16,052 bases of DNA, taken from contig DITY01000112.1 in NCBI GenBank assembly GCA_002422955.1, positions 4,806-20,857 on the forward strand, in the 5' to 3' direction. The DNA comes from Planctomycetaceae bacterium UBA6172 (GTDB taxonomy: Bacteria > Planctomycetota > Planctomycetia > Pirellulales > Pirellulaceae). This document shows positions 6,818 to 14,045 of this stretch, piece after piece; positions within the stretch are counted from its first letter, which is position 1; each line of letters opens with the position of its first letter. The notes beneath the pieces are model-generated. The model was given only the letters and a program-made list of their open reading frames with translations, was not told the DNA's origin and ran no database searches. A program made the translations under genes and the position numbers.

Positions 6818-9052
6818 TCAGTCGTCCGCGGGTTCGGCCTGGTCCGCCAGTTCGGCCTGGTCCACGGGCGGCTGCGGCAGGGTCCAGACAACCCGCATGG
6901 CTCGCGGTTCGGCACGCAGCGTCGTCGTGTGCCCCTCGCCGGCGTGCCGAAACTCGACACGATACTCCTGGCCCGCCGGCAGGTAGGCTTCCAGCAAGTC
7001 GTTCGTGTCGAAGCGTTCGTCTTTGGTGACCCCCGCGAAGACCTGCTCGCCAGCGGCATTCCGAACCGTCACGGAGGCGGCAACGCGTTCCTGGTCGCCG
7101 CGGAGCCTAGCCGAAAATCGCAGTGTCGCGGAATCGGCGGGCGGCGCCGGCCCGGCGAGCTGATAACGGTCCGTGACATTGACAGCCCAGACGTCGTCGA
7201 CGTGCGCCGCCCAGACCATGGGAAACTTGAGCGGCGTGCGTCGGTAGCTGACCGCGTAGATCGCATGCCGGGGATCATCCCGCACCGCCGTCCGCGCGCG
7301 ACCGGTGAACCACGCCTGATCCAGCAGATCGCCCGCCGGTTCGGCGGCCCCGGTGAAGTGCCAACCGTCGTCCCAGACCTCGACCCAAGAATGATTGCCG
7401 CTGTCGTCCGCCCACCGCGGCGTGCCGACGAAGCGGGCCGGAATCCCCACCGCGCGGCAGGCGTCGATCAGCAACACTGACAATCCGGTGCAGGAGGCCA
7501 GCCCCGCCTGAATCGATTCGAGCGGGCTTTGATCGGCCCGTGGACGCTGGGTCGAGTAGCGGACGTTGACCAACGGGAAGATTTTCTGGTTCAAAATCGC
7601 CGCCGCTTGGGACAACGATTTCGCATCCCGGATCAGCGGCTCGAACCGTTCCTGGAACTGCTTGCGCCAGGCATCGCGTCGCTCATTGATGCTCGCGTAG
7701 GGCAATACCTCGTTGGCGAAAATCTCCCACGGGATTTGGTCGCGCCACGCGGCGCGGTCCCAGGCGTCAAAGGCCAGACGCAGGTTCTCCAGCAGGAACT
7801 CCGCCGACAGGCTGGTCAGATCCCGATCGGGCATGTGAGCGATCAAAAACTCCAGCCCCTCGCGCCGGCCCAGCGGCGCTTCGGCGAGGGCGCGTTGCAA
7901 CTGCTCGCGATTGTCGCCGGCGCGCTGGAGCGCCGTGGAAACGTCGGCGTCCAGCGGCGAACGGAAGAAGCGAGAGGCCTCATCGATGCACCACCGCGAC
8001 AACTCGCCGGTCGCGTCGGGCACGAGCACCGAAGCTTGAAAGCCGGTCGCCGTCGGACGCAGCGTGAGGCCGCGGGTGGCGCCGTCGTCGGCCGCGTCGA
8101 TCCCGAGTTCCGCTAGCCCCTTCGCCCAGCGACCGTGCGTTTTCTGAAACGATTTTTGGTGGTGATACAGCCCGATCAATCGTTCGCGGGCCGCGAGGTT
8201 CGCCGCGGGGCGAAACGTTTCGGCCCCCGGGGCCGCCTTGCTGAACTGCACAAAGCCCCAGCGCTCGGGACGATGCATGTCGATGATCCCCTGGGGAGAC
8301 CAGACCCAGTTGTCCTCGCGCGTGCCGGGGACCTTGCGGTACTCGCCGTCGACAATCGCGTGCTGCCACTGAACTCGCGAAAAGTTCACCCGCCACTGGT
8401 CTTCGGCCTGCGGTGCCGTGCCGTCGGACGCGACCCCCGCCAGGCTCGTCCAGGGGATCGCTAGCTCGACGCTCCAAGAGGAATCCTGATCCGTCGGGTC
8501 GTTGATCGTCCCATTGCAATGGACGGCCGTTTTCAGGCCGCGCATTTCGAACCCGTTATCGGCCTGGCCCCCGTCCTTGTAGGGCTTGGGCAAAAACAGG
8601 TCCCACGTCGTGTTGAGAACGTTCAGTTCCAATTCGGCGTATTCATGGTGGTCGCCATCCGGATCGATGAAGACTTCGAAATCGTTGTCCTGGAAGATCA
8701 CGGCATCGTGCTCGGTCAACGTCCCCCACACATGCGGCTCTTCCAACTCGGCCGCGATGTAGAAGAACTCATCGTCCCACGCCATCTTGGCGCGGGTGCG
8801 GAAGCGTGGCCGAGCTTTGGCGTCCCCTTCGATATCGACAAACTCAGCGGTCCAAGCGGCAGTCTGCCAAACGGAATCATCGAGCTTGCCGTCGATGATC
8901 GCGGGGGTGGCGGTGAACGCGCAGACGTATCCGCGCGGCCGAATCGACCGCATCCGCTCCCAGTCCTCGGTCTGCGCCACCGCGGTCCCCCAGAGCGACG
9001 AGATCACCAACCCACACGCGATTACCGATCGCCATCCGACAAGACCGAACAT
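6818..9052 (-). CDS. Exported protein: CBM9-like domain plus transglutaminase-like domain
   Basis: A 744-aa protein with a signal peptide (hydrophobic 9-24, cleavage near AVA-Q27). Residues about 48-270 form a CBM9/DOMON-type beta-sandwich: IDGKLDDSVWQTA, the RTRAKMAWDDEFFYIAAEL strand pair, NDFEVFIDPDGDHHEY and the WSVELAIPW block. Such domains bind carbohydrates. A linker and helical region (275-500) follow. A transglutaminase-like domain spans about 505-590: Cys521 in LASCTGLSVLLIDACRAVGIPAR, His554 in GNHSWVEVW and Glu571 in GAAEP at the place of the usual Asp. A C-terminal beta-rich domain (about 640-725) ends in an acidic tail with QAE/ADQAE repeats. Role is unknown; a peptidase-like or crosslinking activity aimed at extracellular polymer is inference. 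It is convergent with the dihydroorotase gene, and no partner gene is obvious. Confidence 0.85.
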   Translation of the reverse strand: MFGLVGWRSVIACGLVISSLWGTAVAQTEDWERMRSIRPRGYVCAFTATPAIIDGKLDDSVWQTAAWTAEFVDIEGDAKARPRFRTRAKMAWDDEFFYIAAELEEPHVWGTLTEHDAVIFQDNDFEVFIDPDGDHHEYAELELNVLNTTWDLFLPKPYKDGGQADNGFEMRGLKTAVHCNGTINDPTDQDSSWSVELAIPWTSLAGVASDGTAPQAEDQWRVNFSRVQWQHAIVDGEYRKVPGTREDNWVWSPQGIIDMHRPERWGFVQFSKAAPGAETFRPAANLAARERLIGLYHHQKSFQKTHGRWAKGLAELGIDAADDGATRGLTLRPTATGFQASVLVPDATGELSRWCIDEASRFFRSPLDADVSTALQRAGDNREQLQRALAEAPLGRREGLEFLIAHMPDRDLTSLSAEFLLENLRLAFDAWDRAAWRDQIPWEIFANEVLPYASINERRDAWRKQFQERFEPLIRDAKSLSQAAAILNQKIFPLVNVRYSTQRPRADQSPLESIQAGLASCTGLSVLLIDACRAVGIPARFVGTPRWADDSGNHSWVEVWDDGWHFTGAAEPAGDLLDQAWFTGRARTAVRDDPRHAIYAVSYRRTPLKFPMVWAAHVDDVWAVNVTDRYQLAGPAPPADSATLRFSARLRGDQERVAASVTVRNAAGEQVFAGVTKDERFDTNDLLEAYLPAGQEYRVEFRHAGEGHTTTLRAEPRAMRVVWTLPQPPVDQAELADQAEPADD

Positions 9053-9113
9053 GAAAAACCCCCGCGTTGGGAAAAACGCCTACCGTTGGCAAGACGAGCC
9101 AGCGGCAGCACAG

Positions 9114-9148
9114 CCAGCGACTCAATATAAACCAGCGGCTCAATATAA
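9114..9148 (-). promoter_or_regulatory. AT-rich 18-bp direct repeat upstream of the CBM9-transglutaminase gene
   Basis: The unit CCAGCG(A/G)CTCAATATAA occurs at 9114-9130 and again at 9132-9148, one nucleotide apart. On the minus strand each copy reads TTATATTGAG, giving two -10-like TATATT sequences in otherwise GC-rich DNA, 70-95 bp before the minus-strand start at 9052. A promoter with duplicated element or a regulator-binding repeat is possible. No well-spaced -35 box could be assigned. Confidence 0.35.
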
Positions 9149-9264
9149 GCGGCAACGACGTTCACCGCGGCCGCGTTCCCCATTTAGGCCGCGCGGTCCC
9201 GCGTCCCGGCATTCCCCGTGAATCAGCGTGCTGGGAGCCTGCGTCCTGGGGTCCCGTGGCCGCT

Positions 9265-9630
9265 TCAGACGATTTCGTCGTAGGCGACGAGACCGCCGAA
9301 GGTGACTTGGAAACGGCGGATGCCAAGTCCGGGTCCGAAGCGGATGTCGATGCGGACCGGCGTGCGGTTCGGATCGATCTCAGCGGGCAGCTCGAACTCG
9401 ATCCGGTTATGAAAGGTCGTCCAGCTGATGCGGCGCCAAACCACGATCCCGTCGATCGAAACCTGTTGGCGGAACCACCAGCCGTCGTAGACCAATACCG
9501 CGGCGATCGGTCGGGTGAACTCGATCTCGCGGTGTACGAAATAGCTGCGTCGCAGGCTCGCCCCGTCCGCGTAGACGCCCCGTTCTTCTTCCAGCATCAC
9601 ACGGGGCGCGAACGGGTTGGAATTCAGCAT
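9265..9630 (-). CDS. Small hypothetical protein coupled to the CsrA-receiver gene
   Basis: A 121-aa protein, not recognised. It begins MLNSNPFAPRV and is then rich in alternating hydrophobic and charged residues with many Arg, Phe, Trp and Tyr, suggesting a compact beta-sheet fold (YDGWWFRQQV at 48-57, VVWRRISWTTF at 63-73, RIDIRFGPGLGIRRF at 93-107). No signal peptide, membrane helix or catalytic motif is visible. Its start codon overlaps the stop of the preceding CsrA-receiver gene in the sequence ATGCTGA, a 7-nt overlap that implies translational coupling and a shared transcript. The antisense frames are shadows. It may be a partner or target of the CsrA fusion, but only the arrangement supports that. 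Confidence 0.75.
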   Translation of the reverse strand: MLNSNPFAPRVMLEEERGVYADGASLRRSYFVHREIEFTRPIAAVLVYDGWWFRQQVSIDGIVVWRRISWTTFHNRIEFELPAEIDPNRTPVRIDIRFGPGLGIRRFQVTFGGLVAYDEIV

Positions 9631-10481
9631 GGCGCGGCGAGGTTGCCGATGCCCCGGGCCATTTCCTGGACCAGGAAATCGGGGCGGACCGGCTTTTGGA
9701 ACCAGCGATCGACGCCGTTGCCGCCGATCGCCACGTCACAGCTCTCGCGATTCTCGCCGCTGACCGCGAAGACCCGTATCCCGCGCGTCTTCGGGTCCAT
9801 GCGGATCGCTTCGATCGTGCCCCGTCCGTCCAGGCCGGGCATGTTCATGTCGAGCAACACGATGTCGGGCATCTGCGTCGCTTGGCGGAGCAACCGCAGG
9901 GCCGCCTCGCCGTCCAGGGCGACGGTGACGCGAAAGCCGAACTGACGCAGGAAACCGGACATCAGCGCGTTTTCGTTTTCGTTGTCGTCGATGATCAAGG
10001 CCATCGGCAACGCCGCCTTCTTGTTGACCTGATCCAAGTCGGCCGGGGTGGAACTGTCCTGCAGCGCTTCCTCGATCAACGCCAATTCGTCGATGGCGCC
10101 GCTCAGCAGCGAGTCGTCGACCAAGCCGTCGTCGCGGCTGGCTTTCTTCTTGATCAGATGCAGGGCCAGCGTCAGCGTATTGATGCGATTCCGCAATTCG
10201 TGTTCGCGTTCCCGCGCCGCCGCGTCGCGTGGCGCCGTGGCCAGCTGGTCGCCGCCGGTGATCGCCGTCTCCCCGTTCGCGAAGCTCGCGGCGACATCGG
10301 TGTCGCTGCGTCCCATTGCCAGGTCCTCGAGGGTCGCGATCTCGCCGCGCAGCACTCGCACCGACTCGGGGGCTTCAATCCCCACCGAGATCGCCTTGCC
10401 ACGAATTCGAGTGACCTCGATACGAATTCCCAACTTCGGAAAAACGATCGACTCCTGTTCCCGCCGTGAAAGTACCAACAT
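9624..10481 (-). CDS. CsrA-receiver fusion protein with a DHp-like histidine segment
   Basis: A 285-aa three-part protein. Residues 1-50 are a full CsrA domain (RNA-binding translational regulator): MLVLSRREQES start with Leu4, Arg6 and Arg7, then strands through IEVTRIRGKAISVGIEAP and VRVLRGEI, where Arg45 aligns with the RNA-contacting Arg44 of E. coli CsrA. After a linker, residues 88-142 look like a helical hairpin with REHELRNRINTLTLAL (His94), resembling the HELRNP box of histidine kinases, but with no ATPase domain. Residues 158-278 are a receiver domain with the acidic pair Asp165/Asp166, phosphoacceptor Asp211 in LLDMNMPGLDG, Ser241 and Lys263, so it should be phosphorylatable. GGAG 7 nt before ATG supports the start. 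It is divergent from a hybrid histidine kinase, its likely partner. Inferred role: phosphorylation-controlled RNA binding. Confidence 0.9.
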   Translation of the reverse strand: MLVLSRREQESIVFPKLGIRIEVTRIRGKAISVGIEAPESVRVLRGEIATLEDLAMGRSDTDVAASFANGETAITGGDQLATAPRDAAAREREHELRNRINTLTLALHLIKKKASRDDGLVDDSLLSGAIDELALIEEALQDSSTPADLDQVNKKAALPMALIIDDNENENALMSGFLRQFGFRVTVALDGEAALRLLRQATQMPDIVLLDMNMPGLDGRGTIEAIRMDPKTRGIRVFAVSGENRESCDVAIGGNGVDRWFQKPVRPDFLVQEMARGIGNLAAPC

Positions 10482-10500
10482 CGCAGGTCTCCAACCTTAA
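10482..10500 (-). promoter_or_regulatory. Shine-Dalgarno in a hairpin loop: candidate CsrA autoregulatory site
   Basis: On the minus strand the leader of the CsrA-receiver gene reads TTAAGGTTGGAGACCTGCG just before ATG 10481. AGGT (10497-10494) and ACCT (10488-10485) pair, leaving the loop TGGAG, so the GGAG Shine-Dalgarno lies in the loop of a 4-bp hairpin. CsrA-family proteins characteristically bind GGA in short hairpin loops and block ribosome access. The stem is short, so autoregulation is inference. Confidence 0.5.
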
Positions 10501-10621
10501 GTGGCCCGAATGGTAGACCCGTGGCACCGAATCCGTGAGGCAGAACGCCTTCAGATAGAATCCCGCGGGTCGATTGAACCGCATCCCTGCGTTGATTCCG
10601 TTACTTCTCCGACTCGAATCC

Positions 10622-10650
10622 TTGAGCCGACTACTGCGGAAGGTTATAAC
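10622..10650 (+). promoter_or_regulatory. Candidate sigma-70-type promoter of the hybrid kinase
   Basis: TTGAGC (10622-10627) and TATAAC (10645-10650) are separated by 17 bp, a good match to -35/-10 consensus. The -10 box is inside a perfect 10-bp palindrome GGTTATAACC (10642-10651), which could serve as an operator. Predicted transcription would begin around 10656-10660, leaving a leader of about 115 nt before the kinase ATG. Confidence 0.45.
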
Positions 10651-10654
10651 CAAA

Positions 10655-10673
10655 GGCATTCGGAATCAATGCC
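10655..10673 (+). promoter_or_regulatory. GGA-loop hairpin in the kinase leader
   Basis: GGCATT-CGGAATC-AATGCC forms a 6-bp perfect stem with GGA (10662-10664) in the 7-nt loop. This is the shape favoured by CsrA, and only the plus-strand transcript presents GGA. It lies very near the predicted start of transcription, so the 5' arm may be missing from the RNA if the promoter above is correct; in that case it could be a DNA operator or chance. Confidence 0.3.
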
Positions 10674-10759
10674 GATTTCCAAGACCCGATCTCGCGCGGC
10701 CTCGGCCGTCTGAGTCTGGCGGGCGGAATGCGATCGGCGGAGCAACGAACCTAGTCTCC

Positions 10760-10773
10760 AAGGAGGGATGTGA
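10760..10773 (+). promoter_or_regulatory. Kinase ribosome-binding site overlapping a CsrA consensus core
   Basis: AGGAGG (10761-10766) lies 6 nt before ATG 10773 and decides this start over the in-frame GTG at 10770, only 3 nt from the Shine-Dalgarno. Bases 10764-10771 (AGGGATGT) match ARGGAUGU, the last eight positions of the selected CsrA consensus RUACARGGAUGU; the four bases before match only at the first. An ATG-TGA start-stop pair (10768-10773) overlaps the real ATG. Shine-Dalgarno sequences naturally resemble the GGA core, so binding is not proven. Confidence 0.55.
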
Positions 10774-13700
10774 TGATCCGCGAATCGTCGCTCATCGAGC
10801 TTCAACCGGAAGGCGTGTCCACGGCGGCGGGGCCGAGTGATGCGGAGGAAGCGAAACGGCTGCGGCTGCTCCTCGGGTTTTACGACACGCTGCTCGATCG
10901 TTTCATGCCGCCGATGATCCTGATCGACGCCCGGAGCCAGGTGGTCGATACCTTCGCCGGTGCCGATCGCTTTTTGAGGATCGCCGCCCGCCGCCCGTCA
11001 CACGATCTGATGGAATTGTTGTTGGAACCCTTTCGCCCGGCCGTCGGGGAAGCGCTGACGCGGTGTTCCTCCACCGGCCAGACGGTGTTGACCCCGCCGA
11101 TCGCGATCGACGACTTCGATGACCTCGTCACGAACGAGCGGCCGGACCGTCCCGGCGAAGGGGCAGTCGCTCAGGGGCAGGGAACGGCCGAACCGTTTTG
11201 GTTCCGCGCGCGGGTCTCGCCGGTACCGCACCGCAACCGCGAGCAGACTTTTTTTTCGATCGAGATCGAGGAGGCGGAACCACGCATCTCGGCCGACAAC
11301 GGTGGGACGGAATACCAATCGTCGCCAGCCAAGCCGCGGCGACAACCGTCGCTCTCGGGTTACCGCGGCTACATCGAGATGCCGCCCAGCGGCGCGCAGG
11401 TCGTCCGCGAAAGTGCGACGGACTGGACATCCGACCTCCCGCTTCCCGAACCGATCGAAGCGTTGTGCGACGCCAATCGATTGGCCCTGCTCGTGCTCGA
11501 CCCGGAACTGCGGATTCAGCGATTTTCGCGGCCCGCCGCGTCCCTGTTCGGGCTGCTGCCCCAGGATGTCGGCCGCGGGTTTCGCACCTTCGCGGGCGGC
11601 ATCGATTCGGGCGACTTGGTCGACCGACTGGTTCAAGCGCTGCGGACCGGAGACCCGGACGAGTTCGAGATCCATCCGGAACGCCAGGGGACTTATCACC
11701 TGGCGCGGGTCAATCCGCTCGGCGAACCCGCGGGCAGCGCCGGCTTGATGCTGACCCTGATCGACCTGTCGTCGCTCGAACGCAAGCGGCGGGAATGCAC
11801 GCTGCTGTCGAACATCGTCCATTCCAGCGCCGACGCGATCATCAGCCGCGATACCGAAAATCGGATCGTGACCTGGAACGCCGCCGCCGAGGATTTGTAT
11901 GGCTTTTCGGCGGCGGAAGCGATCGGCGTCACGGCCGACCTGATCGTGCCGGAATCGGAAGTCGAAGAGCGGCGGAATTTTCAACTCGTGCTCCGCCGCG
12001 ACCAGCACGCGAATCACTTCGACGCATCCCGGGTCACCAAGGGCGGCGATTTGGTGCGTGTCTCCGTCCGCCTGTCGCCGATCTACGACTCCGAACATCG
12101 AGTCGTCGGGATCTCGACCATCGAACGCGACGTCTCCGATCGGGCCGAATGGGTCCGCCGGCTGTCGCAGAGCGAGCGGATGCTGCAGGCGTTTTATGAC
12201 CAATCGCCCGAAATGTATTTTTCGATCGATGCCCAGAATGGCGTGATCACCGATTGCAACGAGAGCATGGGCCGGCAACTCGGGCTCTCCCGCGAGCAGA
12301 TCATCGGCCGCTCGATCCTCGATTTCCCCAGCGAATGCTCGCGGCAAAAGGCGAAAGGCTGCATGGAGCAACTCCGCGAACACGGCATGCTGCATGGCGA
12401 AGAGCTCGAACTCCGCCGCAACGACGGCGGCACGCTGCCGGTTTCGCTGTGCGCGATGGCGATTTACGACAACGACGCACAGTTGATCGGCGCCCGGGGC
12501 TTGTGTCGCGACATGACCGCGCTGCGGGAAAAGGATCAGCTGATCCAACAGAGCGAAACCCGCTATCGCGAAGCGTTCGAAAGCTGTGCGATCGGCGTGG
12601 CCCACTGCGGGCTGGACGGGCGAATCACGATGGCCAACAAACGGCTCTGCGAAGTCGTCGGCTATTCGCTCCAGGAACTCTCCCAACGCACCTTCGCGGA
12701 GCTCACGCATCCCGACGACCTGGTCCGCGAAAAGCCGCTGCGCGACGAATTGCTGAGTGGCGAGAAAGACGCCTATCAGTTGGAAAAGCGTTACCTGCAC
12801 CGCGATGGCCGCACCGTCTGGGTCTCGGTCAACGTCTCGATCAAACGCGACGCCGCGGGTAATCCGATCGCCTTTCACAAATTCATCGAAGACATTTCGG
12901 TCCGCAAGGATTTTGAGAATGGGCTGCAATCGGCGATCAGCCAACGGGATCAATTCCTGGCGATGTTGTCGCATGAACTTCGCAACCCGCTGGGCGCGAT
13001 CCTGAACACCTGCGCCGTGCTCGGCAAACGCCGGACGCTTTCCAAGCTGTACCAAAACGGGATCTCGATCGTTTCCCGCCAAGCCCGCCAAATGGCCGAG
13101 CTGCTCGATGACCTGCTCGACGTCAGCCGGATCACGACCGGTAAAATCAAGTTGGAAAAGGCCAACGTCGATCTCGCCAGCATCGCCGACGAGGCGATCG
13201 AATCGCAAAAGGCCCTCGCCGATTCACGCGGGCAGCGGATCACCGTGACCTATTGTGACGAATCGTTGCAGGTGTTCGGCGACCGCAGCCGCCTGGTGCA
13301 GATCGTGGTCAATCTGCTCAACAACGCCATCAAGTACACCGGCGATGGCGGACGGATCACCGTGGTGCTGGAACGCAAGGATCAAGTCGGCGTGATTCGC
13401 GTTCGCGACACCGGCGTCGGCCTGGACCCCGAACAGATCGAATCGCTGTTCGAAATGTTCGCCCAGCAGGATTCGACCCTCGATCGGTCCGGCGGCGGCA
13501 TGGGGCTCGGCTTGCACCTGGTCCGCAAGCTCATCGACTTTCACAGCGGCACCGTCACCGGCCGCAGCGACGGGCTGGGTAAGGGGAGCGAGTTCATCGT
13601 CGAACTGCCACTCTCCGCGCGGCGACCCAAGGAGCAGCGCGGCGGGAACAAGATTTCTTCCAAGGGCGGCCGGAAGGTTAAGCGAATCGTGGTCGTCGAG

Positions 13701-14033
13701 GATATCGAGGACGCCCGCAAGATGTTGGTGGCGCTCCTGGAAGCCGACGATTACGAGGTCACCTCGGCCGCGGACGGTGAAGCCGGCCTGCAGATGATTT
13801 TGCAGGACCGCCCCGAGTTGGCGATCGTCGATATCGGTCTGCCCAAACTCGATGGCTACGAAGTGGCCCGCCGGGTCAGACAGCAGATTCCCGCCGGTGA
13901 ACTGCGTCTGGTGGCGCTGACCGGTTATGGCCAAGATTCGGATCACGAACTGGTGATGCGAGCGGGCTTCGACACCCATCTGGTCAAACCGCTCAATCAT
14001 GCCCGCCTAGAAAAAATCCTTGCCGGGTTCTGA
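10773..14033 (+). CDS. Multi-PAS hybrid sensor histidine kinase
   Basis: A 1086-aa soluble kinase (no membrane helix). Residues about 34-165 and 226-337 resemble the PAS module of CheB/CheR fusion proteins (FMPPMILIDARSQVVDTFAG; ALLVLDPELRIQRFSRPAASLFGLLPQDVGR). Three ordinary PAS domains follow (345-458, 468-585, 596-715, the last with a clear PAC end). The kinase core has LSHELRNPLGAI with His734, N-box NLLNNAIKYT (Asn847, Asn851), G1 DTGVGL (879-884) and G2 GGGMGLGL (907-914). The C-terminal receiver (970-1086) has Glu976/Asp977, Asp1020, Thr1050 and Lys1072. It should autophosphorylate in response to a cytosolic signal and pass phosphate to its own receiver. No CheB or CheR enzyme domain and no HPt is present. 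The divergent CsrA-receiver gene, whose helical segment could supply a phosphotransfer histidine, is the likely partner. Confidence 0.92.
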   Translation: MIRESSLIELQPEGVSTAAGPSDAEEAKRLRLLLGFYDTLLDRFMPPMILIDARSQVVDTFAGADRFLRIAARRPSHDLMELLLEPFRPAVGEALTRCSSTGQTVLTPPIAIDDFDDLVTNERPDRPGEGAVAQGQGTAEPFWFRARVSPVPHRNREQTFFSIEIEEAEPRISADNGGTEYQSSPAKPRRQPSLSGYRGYIEMPPSGAQVVRESATDWTSDLPLPEPIEALCDANRLALLVLDPELRIQRFSRPAASLFGLLPQDVGRGFRTFAGGIDSGDLVDRLVQALRTGDPDEFEIHPERQGTYHLARVNPLGEPAGSAGLMLTLIDLSSLERKRRECTLLSNIVHSSADAIISRDTENRIVTWNAAAEDLYGFSAAEAIGVTADLIVPESEVEERRNFQLVLRRDQHANHFDASRVTKGGDLVRVSVRLSPIYDSEHRVVGISTIERDVSDRAEWVRRLSQSERMLQAFYDQSPEMYFSIDAQNGVITDCNESMGRQLGLSREQIIGRSILDFPSECSRQKAKGCMEQLREHGMLHGEELELRRNDGGTLPVSLCAMAIYDNDAQLIGARGLCRDMTALREKDQLIQQSETRYREAFESCAIGVAHCGLDGRITMANKRLCEVVGYSLQELSQRTFAELTHPDDLVREKPLRDELLSGEKDAYQLEKRYLHRDGRTVWVSVNVSIKRDAAGNPIAFHKFIEDISVRKDFENGLQSAISQRDQFLAMLSHELRNPLGAILNTCAVLGKRRTLSKLYQNGISIVSRQARQMAELLDDLLDVSRITTGKIKLEKANVDLASIADEAIESQKALADSRGQRITVTYCDESLQVFGDRSRLVQIVVNLLNNAIKYTGDGGRITVVLERKDQVGVIRVRDTGVGLDPEQIESLFEMFAQQDSTLDRSGGGMGLGLHLVRKLIDFHSGTVTGRSDGLGKGSEFIVELPLSARRPKEQRGGNKISSKGGRKVKRIVVVEDIEDARKMLVALLEADDYEVTSAADGEAGLQMILQDRPELAIVDIGLPKLDGYEVARRVRQQIPAGELRLVALTGYGQDSDHELVMRAGFDTHLVKPLNHARLEKILAGF

Positions 14034-14045
14034 AACCCGACAAGG
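14010..14045 (-). terminator. Intrinsic terminator of the RRM gene, inside the kinase 3' end
   Basis: CCTTGCCGGGTT (14018-14029) pairs with AACCCGACAAGG (14034-14045) as a 12-bp stem with one mismatch and a 4-nt loop holding the kinase stop codon. On the minus strand the hairpin is followed by ATTTTTT (complement of 14011-14017), a textbook intrinsic terminator for transcripts from the RRM gene about 200 bp upstream. On the plus strand there is no T tract, but the hairpin may protect the kinase mRNA end. The 14046-14246 gap would be RRM 3' untranslated RNA; I see nothing else there. Confidence 0.75.

Noticed and set aside
10998..13208. 736-aa minus-strand open frame inside the kinase gene
   Set aside because: High-GC shadow antisense to well-recognised PAS and kinase domains; composition is Arg/Gln/Asp-rich with no domain.
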